Of a DNA stretch of 5,519 bases, positions 1-4,421 are shown piece by piece. The notes below the pieces were generated by a model. The model searched no databases. It had not been told where the DNA came from and was given only the letters and a program-made list of their open reading frames with translations. The first letter of the stretch is position 1. The number at the start of each line of letters is the position of its first letter. The stretch lies in NCBI GenBank assembly GCA_021807965.1, contig JAKBCI010000133.1:1-5519 (forward strand), read 5' to 3'. Origin of the DNA: Actinomycetes bacterium. Its GTDB lineage: Bacteria; Actinomycetota; Acidimicrobiia; Acidimicrobiales; RAAP-2. Made by a program: the position numbers and the translations under genes.

Positions 1-169
1 TGACGCCCAAGGCGTCTCCGATCTGCTGCCACGACCAGCCCTTTTCCCGGGCCGACGCGACGTGGTGCGCTTCGACTCTCTCAGCCAGGCGATGGAGCGC
101 CAACGAGGCGCGAAGCCCAATTGCCGGATCATCCGACGAGAGATTCACGCTGAAGTTCTCGATGTCCAT
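1..169 (-). CDS. Small helix-turn-helix protein (5' part; C-terminus off the window)
   Basis: Reading leftward from the ATG at 169-167 there are 56 open codons to the window edge. The protein starts MDIENFSVNLSSDDPAIGL and continues with a charged helix (LALHRLAERVEAHHVASAREKG, residues 24-44) and then the first part of a helix-turn-helix, GWSWQQIGDALGV (44-56). The tail should continue with the recognition helix just outside the window. From family memory, this layout matches short actinobacterial HTH proteins often found beside Clp N-terminal-domain genes; that link is recall, not seen here. The start is set by a near-consensus promoter whose -10 box ends 7 bases before the ATG, so the transcript is probably leaderless, and no Shine-Dalgarno is needed or seen. 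It probably binds DNA and may regulate itself through the adjacent palindrome. The ORF is too short and truncated to have been listed by simple ORF calling. Confidence 0.72.
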   Translation of the reverse strand, partial: MDIENFSVNLSSDDPAIGLRASLALHRLAERVEAHHVASAREKGWSWQQIGDALGV

Positions 170-176
170 GCCTGTC

Positions 177-205
177 AGTTTAGGTTGACACTATCGTTGT
201 GTCAA
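177..205 (-). promoter_or_regulatory. Leftward promoter of the HTH gene, leaderless
   Basis: On the minus strand TTGACA (205-200) is followed by exactly 17 nt and TAAACT (182-177). The ATG at 169 lies 8 nt past the -10 box, so transcription should begin at or within a base or two of the start codon. The whole promoter lies inside the inverted repeat, so a repressor bound there would block it. Confidence 0.7.
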
Positions 206-213
206 CCTAAACT
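185..213 (+). promoter_or_regulatory. Rightward mirror-image promoter
   Basis: TTGACA (185-190), 17 nt, TAAACT (208-213) on the plus strand. This is the symmetrical copy of the leftward promoter and shares nearly all of its DNA, so the two cannot be occupied by polymerase together. Predicted start is near 220. Downstream lies only a 24-codon ORF, then the 3' end of mazF in opposite orientation. It could serve a lost gene, a small RNA, or an antisense transcript over mazEF. It may also exist only because the operator is symmetrical. Confidence 0.5.
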
Positions 214-246
214 GACACAACAGATCGCCATACCGGAGTGCCCCAG

Positions 247-321
247 ATGGCCGGATCAACGAGCACATTCTGGTCCAGCTACCATCGAGAGCTAACTTTC
301 GCAAGCGGCTCACCCCGCTGA
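247..321 (+). CDS. Possible 24-codon ORF or gene remnant behind the rightward promoter
   Basis: ATG at 247 is preceded by GGAG (235-238) at 8 nt, and by the rightward promoter whose start falls near 220. It encodes MAGSTSTFWSSYHRELTFA followed by SGSPR and a TGA at 319-321. No family is recognisable. The combination of promoter, Shine-Dalgarno and ATG suggests either a real small protein or the surviving 5' end of a divergent gene that was lost. Another reading frame across the gap (216 to about 440) is also open but has no convincing start. Treat as unproven. Confidence 0.22.
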   Translation: MAGSTSTFWSSYHRELTFASGSPR

Positions 322-447
322 AATCCGAAGTGCCGCTAATCGGGGCACCACTGAAGGTGGATTTTCCGGCCGAGTATTCGAGCGCTCGAACGCGCCATCC
401 CCCATGGCGAAGAAAGCTTCGGACAAGTCTTGATTCGAGTGCTCCGG
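322..447. other. Spacer downstream of mazF with two dyads
   Basis: No gene is supported here. The stretch holds a 14-bp perfect palindrome TTCGAGCGCTCGAA (377-390) and, 2 bp away, a hairpin CGCCAT-CCCCC-ATGGCG (393-409). Both lie just beyond the mazF stop codon. Neither is followed by a T-run on either strand, so they are at best rho-independent-like structures without the U-tract, or mRNA 3'-end stabilisers. Confidence 0.45.
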
Positions 448-765
448 TTAAGGGCAATCGACAGCCACGGCCAGCGCCTCGCACACCTGATGCATTCGTG
501 CGCCCGAGAGGCGTCCGATCCGCTCGATGAGAAGAGCGGTGGGAACTGACTCCACCGAGTCCATGTTGACTACGCACGCCTTCGGGACAGGATCGTCACC
601 GGGCTCTAGCGCCACCTCAGAGGGAAGTCCGCGCACGCGCGTGGTGCACGGCGCCACAATCGCTCGGCGACGCCGTTCCAGCGCGGCCGATCGGGACAAC
701 ACGACGACCGGTCGTCGGGGGACTGCCGGTAGCTCGCACCACCACACCTCGCCGCGCTCCGTCAT
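448..765 (-). CDS. mazF: MazF/PemK-family toxin, sequence-specific endoribonuclease
   Basis: This 105-residue protein has the usual length and order of motifs of the MazF family. RGEVWWCELP (4-13) forms the first strand. RRPVVVLS (17-24) carries the conserved Arg-Pro pair after the first loop, with Arg18 the likely catalytic arginine. APCTTRVRGLPSEV (38-51) holds the Thr/Arg site equivalent to the catalytic Thr region. AVNMDS-type sequence (VVNMDSVESV, 65-74) and IERIGRLS (80-87) lead into the C-terminal helix. Members cleave mRNA, tRNA or rRNA at short single-stranded motifs when free of antitoxin. The ATG at 765 overlaps the antitoxin stop by 4 nt (ATGA), so translation is coupled and the toxin cannot be made without its partner. 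No damage is visible, so it is probably active. The cleavage motif cannot be predicted from sequence alone. Confidence 0.92.
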   Translation of the reverse strand: MTERGEVWWCELPAVPRRPVVVLSRSAALERRRRAIVAPCTTRVRGLPSEVALEPGDDPVPKACVVNMDSVESVPTALLIERIGRLSGARMHQVCEALAVAVDCP

Positions 766-1001
766 GTGTGACTCGCGTCAGCTGCCTCGTGCCAGGTGGA
801 CAGGTCGCCCCACTCATCGCCCTCGCAAAGCGGTTGCTCATCGTAGGCTCGGTACATCGCATCGATCTCGGCCGCTCGGTGCTCCAACAAGAGGGCGCGC
901 AGCGAGATGTCGAGAAGCTTCGAATCCGGCACGTTCTCGATCCTCCGCGCTGCCGTCAATAGCTCCTTGTCAACGGTCGTACTAACTCTGATTCGACTCA
1001 T
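762..1001 (-). CDS. mazE: MazE-type antitoxin (ribbon-helix-helix N-terminus)
   Basis: This 79-residue protein begins MSRIRVSTTVDKELLTAARR. The N-terminal strand RIRVSTTVD (3-11) followed by two helices (12-42) fits a ribbon-helix-helix DNA-binding fold. The acidic tail (AEIDAMYRAYDEQPLCEGDEWGDLSTW, about 44-70) is the part that in this family wraps around MazF and blocks its RNA site. A longer in-frame extension upstream to about 1178 exists, but I reject it: the family begins at this methionine, and a -10 box TACACT ends 6 nt before this ATG, which implies a leaderless start. The stop codon overlaps the toxin start. It should repress its own operon together with MazF. Confidence 0.87.
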   Translation of the reverse strand: MSRIRVSTTVDKELLTAARRIENVPDSKLLDISLRALLLEHRAAEIDAMYRAYDEQPLCEGDEWGDLSTWHEAADASHT

Positions 1002-1031
1002 GCCATAAGTGTAGCACGTGAATGCCACAAG
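1000..1031 (-). promoter_or_regulatory. mazEF promoter and putative operator
   Basis: On the minus strand the -10 box TACACT (1013-1008) lies 6 nt from the mazE ATG; no good -35 box is seen at the usual distance. Two near-identical direct repeats flank it: ATGCCATAAG (1000-1009) and ATGCCACAAG (1022-1031). They match at 9 of 10 bases and are spaced 22 bp apart, about two helical turns. Tandem repeats in phase on one DNA face are typical of ribbon-helix-helix operators, so this is the likely MazE/MazEF autoregulatory site. Confidence 0.5.
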
Positions 1032-1529
1032 GTGGCGATGCGCTCTCCGTGGACCGGAGGGTTTCGAACAATGTCCCGTTACCTCCACCATGAATCGGAG
1101 CTGCGGCAGAACTGCAGCCGAGTCTGAAAACATTGGTCGCTGGCATAATTCGTCGTCGTGGTTCACAGCCGCAGTCACTGGCGAAACGCCTTGGTGTTGA
1201 CGTGGTCAGCCAAGGAGACGCCGTGGATGACGCGCTCGTGAATCGTGAAGCAGCATTCGGTGTGCACTTTGAGGGGAAGAATTTCCAGGACTCGCTTACG
1301 TCCCCGCACATCACCGCAGTCACCTCCCGTGTGGGTCCCGCACCTCCGAAGGTTTCGGTGCACGAGATTCCTGCACCGAGTAACTGGCCCTACGGGATCG
1401 GGCAACTGCGGTACGGTCGTCGTAGGTCCCATCGAGTCGATGTTCGTCGCCGTTCGTCGACTTGAGTGCGTCGAGCTCGCTTTCGTGCCGTGACGGTGCG
1501 CGAGCGACGAGAAAATCGAAAGCAGCGAT
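1032..1529. other. About 500 bp without a recognisable gene; possible decayed rightward coding region
   Basis: The frame open from 1094 to 1465 on the plus strand (no ATG; TTG at 1133) reads in part SLAKRLGVDVVSQGDAVDDA and VNREAAFGVHFEGKNF. This is more protein-like than the opposite strand, which reads as Ser/Thr/Cys/Arg-rich shadow sequence. After about 1330 the frame becomes Arg-rich and loses its protein character. I do not recognise the family, see no Shine-Dalgarno, and codon third positions are less GC-biased than in the neighbouring exporter gene. It could be a remnant of a transferred gene or simply non-coding. A small dyad CTCCG-TGGAC-CGGAG lies near 1050. Confidence 0.25.
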
Positions 1530-1610
1530 TTGACACACACTGGATCGACTAGTGTGCCTGCAGCGATCGAATCGAAAAGGTCGGTTCGACGCAGCGAGAA
1601 TTGAGTATTC
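1530..1610 (+). promoter_or_regulatory. csp upstream region with possible promoter and structured leader
   Basis: TTGACA (1530-1535) is a perfect -35 hexamer, and TAGTGT (1550-1555) is a plausible -10, but the spacing of 14 nt is short, so the assignment is uncertain. CACACT (1536-1541) pairs with AGTGTG (1551-1556), forming a dyad over this site. Between there and the start codon, TCGAA (about 1567-1571) and TTCGA (about 1585-1589) could form a second hairpin in the mRNA leader. Cold-shock genes often have structured leaders, but no specific cold-box motif is claimed. Confidence 0.3.
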
Positions 1611-1811
1611 GTGGCACAAGGTACAGTTAAGTTTTTCAATGCCGAAAAGGGATTTGGCTTCATTTCGCGTGAGCAAGGTGACGACGTTTTCGTGCATTTT
1701 TCCAACATCCAAGGCGACGGCTACAAGAGTCTCGAAGAGGGTCAGCGCGTCGAATTCGATGCCGCACCCGGTAAAAAGGGTGAGGAAGCGCAGAACGTCC
1801 GCGTTATTTGA
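1611..1811 (+). CDS. cspA: Cold-shock protein, CspA family
   Basis: This 66-residue single cold-shock domain protein binds single-stranded RNA/DNA as a five-stranded OB-fold and acts in the cytoplasm as an RNA chaperone. It starts with the family hallmark [20 protein letters not shown]1 is KGFGFI (13-18) and RNP2 is VFVHF (26-30), and both are intact. The start codon is GTG; an in-frame TGA at 1602-1604, nine bases upstream, leaves no earlier start. The Shine-Dalgarno is weak. One small oddity is Phe8 where most CspA proteins have Trp (KWFN); an aromatic is kept, so nucleic-acid stacking should survive. It stands alone, with a convergent enzyme gene downstream. Confidence 0.95.
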   Translation: MAQGTVKFFNAEKGFGFISREQGDDVFVHFSNIQGDGYKSLEEGQRVEFDAAPGKKGEEAQNVRVI

Positions 1812-2063
1812 GGTTGGCGCGGCGTTGCGAATCTGACGCTCGCGGTACGGCCTGACGCCCGTCGTTGGCTGATCAACTAGTTAATTGAACTCGTGCTCGC
1901 CGACCTTCGGCGGGTATGGTTGGCGTGCTCGATTCCTAGGCCGCGTTAGCGCACTGGCGGCGAGGGTGAGTCGACGGGTCGAATGGGGGCGCGGTCAATC
2001 GGATCGGTGATACGCGCACTTGCTCGTCGCTGTGCGAACAGTCGAACACGAGATGCGTTGCGG
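1812..2063. other. Convergent spacer between csp and the monooxygenase gene
   Basis: No gene is supported. A hairpin CGCCGA-CCT-TCGGCG (1898-1912) lies between the two convergent genes and could act as a weak shared terminator, although no T-run follows it on the plus strand. It is bracketed by two copies of CGTGCTCG (1892-1899 and 1924-1931). A short AT-rich island with an AACTAGTT palindrome precedes it (about 1875-1890). Confidence 0.4.
1898..1912. terminator. Possible hairpin terminator between convergent genes
   Basis: Six perfect base pairs close a three-base loop (CGCCGA / TCGGCG). The hairpin follows the csp stop by about 85 bp, and on the other strand lies about 150 bp past the monooxygenase stop. 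The lack of a U-tract makes it weak as an intrinsic terminator, though U-less hairpins are common in high-GC actinobacteria. Confidence 0.3.
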
Positions 2064-3587
2064 TCATTGCGGTGTCCGTGCGTTTTGGGTTCTAGGGGAA
2101 CGCTCGCCAGTATGGGAGTTCCCGGATTGAGACGCCACCGCTCCCGGGTCGAGTCCAGTCCGTAAGTGTTTGATGACGTCAATGGCGCGGTAGTGCGCGC
2201 GCCCGTCGGCGAGCGAACGGATCTCGTTGAGACAATCGCCGCTCGTAATGATCGGCGGCTCGACGTCGCCGTTTGCGCGAATTTGCCCTAGTCCGCACGC
2301 AGCCATCAAGCCGTTGCAAAGGCAGGTTGCGTCAACGGTGCGGCTTTCGTCTCCACCTTTTCGCACGTACGCTTCAACGGGCTCGGCTGCGCAGCGGTAC
2401 CCGATCGTGCCGTCTGACGCCAGGAATGCTTCGCGAAGGTAGCCAAGGTCGCACCGTCGCGTGCGTTGCGCGTACACCGAAGGGTCCCCAATCGATCCCG
2501 CGACCGATACCACCTTGAATGGGTAGCCCGTCGACGATGCGCGAACGGAGGTTCGCACGTCAACCGGTCCCTTCGTCACGGCCGCGAGTACCCGTTGGCG
2601 CAGGGCGGGGTCCATGCCAGATTCGTCACAGTAGGCGAAGAGCGTTCCAACTTGCACACCGGTCGCACCGACGTTCAACGCTGCGCGAACGTGGGCGGGC
2701 GACGTGATGCCGCCAGCGATCCAAAATGGGCGACCGAGTGCGGCGAGCGACGCATAGTTCACCTCGTCACGAGGGCCGTAAATCGGCGCCTCGTCCTCAT
2801 CAAGCTCCAAGGGACCGCGGGGCGGGGCGTTATGGCCCCCGGCAACGGGACGTTCCACCACGAAGCCATCGACTGGACCGTCACTTCGTTTAAGTAACGC
2901 CGACGCCAAAACATTCGAAGAAATAATGCCCAAAAATCGGGGGCGGGTTAGGCGCGGCGCCCCGTCGAGGTACGTCGTTGGATCAAAGTGTACGACCGGC
3001 GCTTCTTTCGGCGTCGCATTGGTCATCTCGAGTGGAGTACACACGTTGAGGCCCTGGCGAAGACGTTCGAGTATTCCGGGTATATGAGTCGGAACACCCG
3101 CACCCATGAGCACGAAGTCGACGCCCGCGATCATGGCGCCACACAGGAGCGCCACGGTGGGCAGCTGGACCTTAGTCAAGAGGTTGATCCCCACGAGGCC
3201 GGCGTGTCCCGATTTGGCCATTGCCACCTCGGCAAAGGCCGCTAGCACGAGGAGGTCGACCGATCGTTGCGTGGACTCGTGCGTCAGCATGGTCGGTGAG
3301 CGATAGGCGCCGGTCGCGCGACGACGTGCCGTGTTGAACTGACGAAGTACGTCGTCGACGATCGCAGGCACCGGAAACCGTGCGAGGACGGCGTGCAGAC
3401 GCTCGTCCATCCCGTATTTCTGAAGTCGGCGAACAAAGACGGCGTCGATCGCCGTTCCCGACACCACGCCCAACTGACCGGCTCGCGCGACTACGCGAGC
3501 AAGCCGCCAATCAGATATCGAGATGCCCATGCCGCCTTGAATGAGCCACGGCCATCGTGCGTTGGAATCGAGGGCGGCCTCATTCAT
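2064..3587 (-). CDS. Nitronate monooxygenase / PfaD-like FMN TIM-barrel oxidoreductase
   Basis: From ATG 3587 the product is 507 residues. WLIQGGMGISISDWRLAR (14-31) is the N-terminal FMN loop of the 2-nitropropane dioxygenase family. VERPVAGGHNAPP (244-256) carries the AGGH motif whose His is the catalytic base in nitronate monooxygenases. IAGGITSP (290-297) and GATGVQVGT (307-315) form the phosphate-binding end of the barrel. The C-terminal part is not in short nitronate monooxygenases: it has RCAAEP (398-403), then CLCNGL (422-427), C431 and C452. I recall this long form from a subgroup annotated as nitronate monooxygenase, near the PfaD enoyl-reductase-like proteins, so the substrate could be a nitronate or an enoyl thioester. 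The start is backed by AAGGA 9 nt upstream. A longer in-frame extension to 3977 is rejected, as it is low-complexity and antisense to the divergent gene. The last roughly 30 residues are Ser/Arg/Thr-rich and probably disordered. Confidence 0.87.
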   Translation of the reverse strand: MNEAALDSNARWPWLIQGGMGISISDWRLARVVARAGQLGVVSGTAIDAVFVRRLQKYGMDERLHAVLARFPVPAIVDDVLRQFNTARRRATGAYRSPTMLTHESTQRSVDLLVLAAFAEVAMAKSGHAGLVGINLLTKVQLPTVALLCGAMIAGVDFVLMGAGVPTHIPGILERLRQGLNVCTPLEMTNATPKEAPVVHFDPTTYLDGAPRLTRPRFLGIISSNVLASALLKRSDGPVDGFVVERPVAGGHNAPPRGPLELDEDEAPIYGPRDEVNYASLAALGRPFWIAGGITSPAHVRAALNVGATGVQVGTLFAYCDESGMDPALRQRVLAAVTKGPVDVRTSVRASSTGYPFKVVSVAGSIGDPSVYAQRTRRCDLGYLREAFLASDGTIGYRCAAEPVEAYVRKGGDESRTVDATCLCNGLMAACGLGQIRANGDVEPPIITSGDCLNEIRSLADGRAHYRAIDVIKHLRTGLDPGAVASQSGNSHTGERSPRTQNARTPQ

Positions 3588-3845
3588 CTGGACACGTCCT
3601 TGCCGCGAGACGACCGTCTCAATTTGGCCTCTGCCCAGTGTAAACGTGGCAGTCCGTGTCGATGAGTCGCAAACGAACGACGCCAAGCGCGGCTTCGGAC
3701 CCGTACAGGCCCTTCGAGCCTGGTGGATAGGTGTATTGATCGTCGGCGGCGTGACTACCATGGGAACAACAAGACGTGCGCTGTTGGACGACATACGCGT
3801 TGTTCGGTGGTTGCCTCGGCTCTCGTCTCTCGTAAGGGAGGGCGC
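3588..3845. promoter_or_regulatory. Divergent intergenic region
   Basis: This region must hold promoters for the leftward monooxygenase and the rightward secreted-protein gene. For the leftward gene a TACACT box (minus strand, 3642-3637) would give a leader of about 43 nt before ATG 3587, but no matching -35 box is evident. For the rightward gene I find TACCAT (3756-3761) and a TTGGAC (3784-3789) without well-spaced partners. No gene is supported inside. Confidence 0.35.
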
Positions 3846-4289
3846 ATGCGTGGCGCAAAATGGTGGCGATGGCTGTCGGGCGCGGCGTTGGTGGTCGCGG
3901 TGGGCGCTGGTGCGGGGGCTGTGTCGGGTGCGACCAAGGGACCGCACATCGTCGTTGTGCCGTCCACCGCACTGCACAAGGGTCAGATGGTGACGGTTCG
4001 CGGTGCCGGTTTTAAACCCAAGGACACCGTGTTCATCGTGCAGTGCATGGCCAGCGCGAAGGGTCAGGGTCAGTGCGACACTAACAATCCAATCGCGGTG
4101 ACCATCACCGCCAGGGGTTTGTTGCCGGCGACCAAGGTACGGGTAGTGACGGGCAAGATCGGTACGGGTAAAGGATCAGGATTCTGCGGCACGACCGTGA
4201 AGAATCTGAAGGACTGCGCGATAAGTGTCGGCAACATTTCGGGTCGTGATACGGCGTCTGCCATCATTACCTTTGCTCGTCCAAAGTGA
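3846..4289 (+). CDS. Secreted neocarzinostatin-like domain protein
   Basis: The product has 147 residues. Residues 1-29 form a classic signal peptide: MRGAKWWRW, a hydrophobic Ala/Val/Gly stretch, and likely cleavage after VSGA. The mature part follows the neocarzinostatin apoprotein pattern: VVVPSTALHKGQMVTVRGAGF (36-56) like the first two strands, then FIVQC (63-67), a closing C77, IAVTITARG (83-91), GFCGT (112-116), KDCAISV (122-128) and a final AIITF (139-143). C67 and C77 have the same 10-residue spacing as the first disulfide of neocarzinostatin (Cys37-Cys47); C114 and C124 would form the second, with a wider loop than in neocarzinostatin. GGGAGG-type Shine-Dalgarno bases 4 nt before ATG 3846 fix the start over a longer upstream reading. 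The fold is an immunoglobulin-like barrel that in a few Streptomyces binds enediyne antibiotics; many other actinobacterial members have no known ligand. Confidence 0.83.
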   Translation: MRGAKWWRWLSGAALVVAVGAGAGAVSGATKGPHIVVVPSTALHKGQMVTVRGAGFKPKDTVFIVQCMASAKGQGQCDTNNPIAVTITARGLLPATKVRVVTGKIGTGKGSGFCGTTVKNLKDCAISVGNISGRDTASAIITFARPK

Positions 4290-4293
4290 CGCG

Positions 4294-4309
4294 ATGACGG
4301 AGGCGTCAT
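4294..4309 (+). promoter_or_regulatory. Hairpin with the ribosome binding site in its loop
   Basis: ATGACG (4294-4299) and CGTCAT (4304-4309) form a perfect 6-bp stem around the loop GAGG (4300-4303). The loop is the core of the Shine-Dalgarno GGAGG for the 34-codon ORF, and the 3' arm includes the first two bases of its ATG. The same bases contain a 5-codon reading frame, MTEAS, whose TGA overlaps the ATG as ATGA. This could tune translation between the secreted protein and the exporter; it may also be chance. Confidence 0.35.
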
Positions 4310-4412
4310 GATTAGCGGCGAGGTGGCGAGAAGGCGACGCGAACGCAGGTCGCGAGGTGTTGGCGTGGACGTGCTGATCGCGGTGATTCGCGCCACGGTG
4401 GAAGGGATCTAG
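4308..4412 (+). CDS. Possible 34-residue protein or leader ORF upstream of the exporter
   Basis: ATG 4308 has a strong Shine-Dalgarno (GGAGG, 4 nt away) and runs to TAG 4410-4412. The peptide is a very basic N-terminal half (VARRRRERRSRG, 6-17) followed by a hydrophobic amphipathic stretch (VGVDVLIAVIRATVEGI, 18-34). No family is recognised. Its stop overlaps the exporter's Shine-Dalgarno (AGGAGAGG, 4411-4418), which begins inside the TAG. Translation of this ORF would therefore bring ribosomes right onto the exporter start. It is in the same frame as the exporter, separated only by the stop and three codons, so readthrough would add a basic N-terminal extension. It could be a coupling or leader peptide rather than a functional protein. 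Confidence 0.38.
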   Translation: MISGEVARRRRERRSRGVGVDVLIAVIRATVEGI

Positions 4413-4421
4413 GAGAGGTCA

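Larger units (their letters stand above)
173..217. repeat. 19-bp perfect inverted repeat with 7-nt centre
   Basis: The arm TGTCAGTTTAGGTTGACAC (173-191) is followed by a 7-nt centre (192-198) and its exact reverse complement (199-217). Each arm is itself a weak dyad of the form TGTCA-N8-TGACA (173-190 and 200-217), with centres 27 bp apart. It therefore looks like two operator half-structures rather than a terminator: there is no T-tract, and it lies 3 bp upstream of the HTH start codon. It contains both promoters listed separately. It could be an autoregulatory site of the HTH protein; no binding evidence exists in the sequence. Confidence 0.85.

Noticed and set aside
173..217. Reading the inverted repeat as an intrinsic terminator
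   Set aside because: It lies immediately upstream of a start codon, contains two near-consensus promoters and has no T-tract on either side.
296..376. Possible insertion-sequence remnant (repeated TTCAGxGG-like words on the minus strand)
   Set aside because: The resemblance to non-coding ends of IS21-like elements is only an impression; no transposase fragment, matched terminal repeats or target duplication can be shown.
191..577. Leftward 128-codon ORF overlapping the mazF 3' half
   Set aside because: It overlaps the well-supported mazF gene on the same strand in another frame and has Ser/Arg/Gly-rich shadow composition with no recognisable domain.
527..985. Rightward 152-codon ORF opposite mazEF
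   Set aside because: It is entirely antisense to the mazF and mazE coding sequences and is Arg/Ser/Pro-rich, as expected of an antisense shadow.
1175..1708. Leftward 177-codon ORF running into csp
   Set aside because: It lies opposite the certain csp start, has Ser/Thr/Arg-rich composition, no Shine-Dalgarno and no family features.
2100..2165. tRNA-like stretch (GGGTCGAGTCC resembles a T-loop)
   Set aside because: No acceptor stem, D-arm or anticodon arm can be drawn, and it lies inside the conserved monooxygenase reading frame.
3588..3977. N-terminal extension of the monooxygenase to the farthest in-frame start
   Set aside because: The extension is low-complexity, would overlap the divergent secreted-protein gene, and the ATG at 3587 has a proper Shine-Dalgarno just before the conserved FMN loop.
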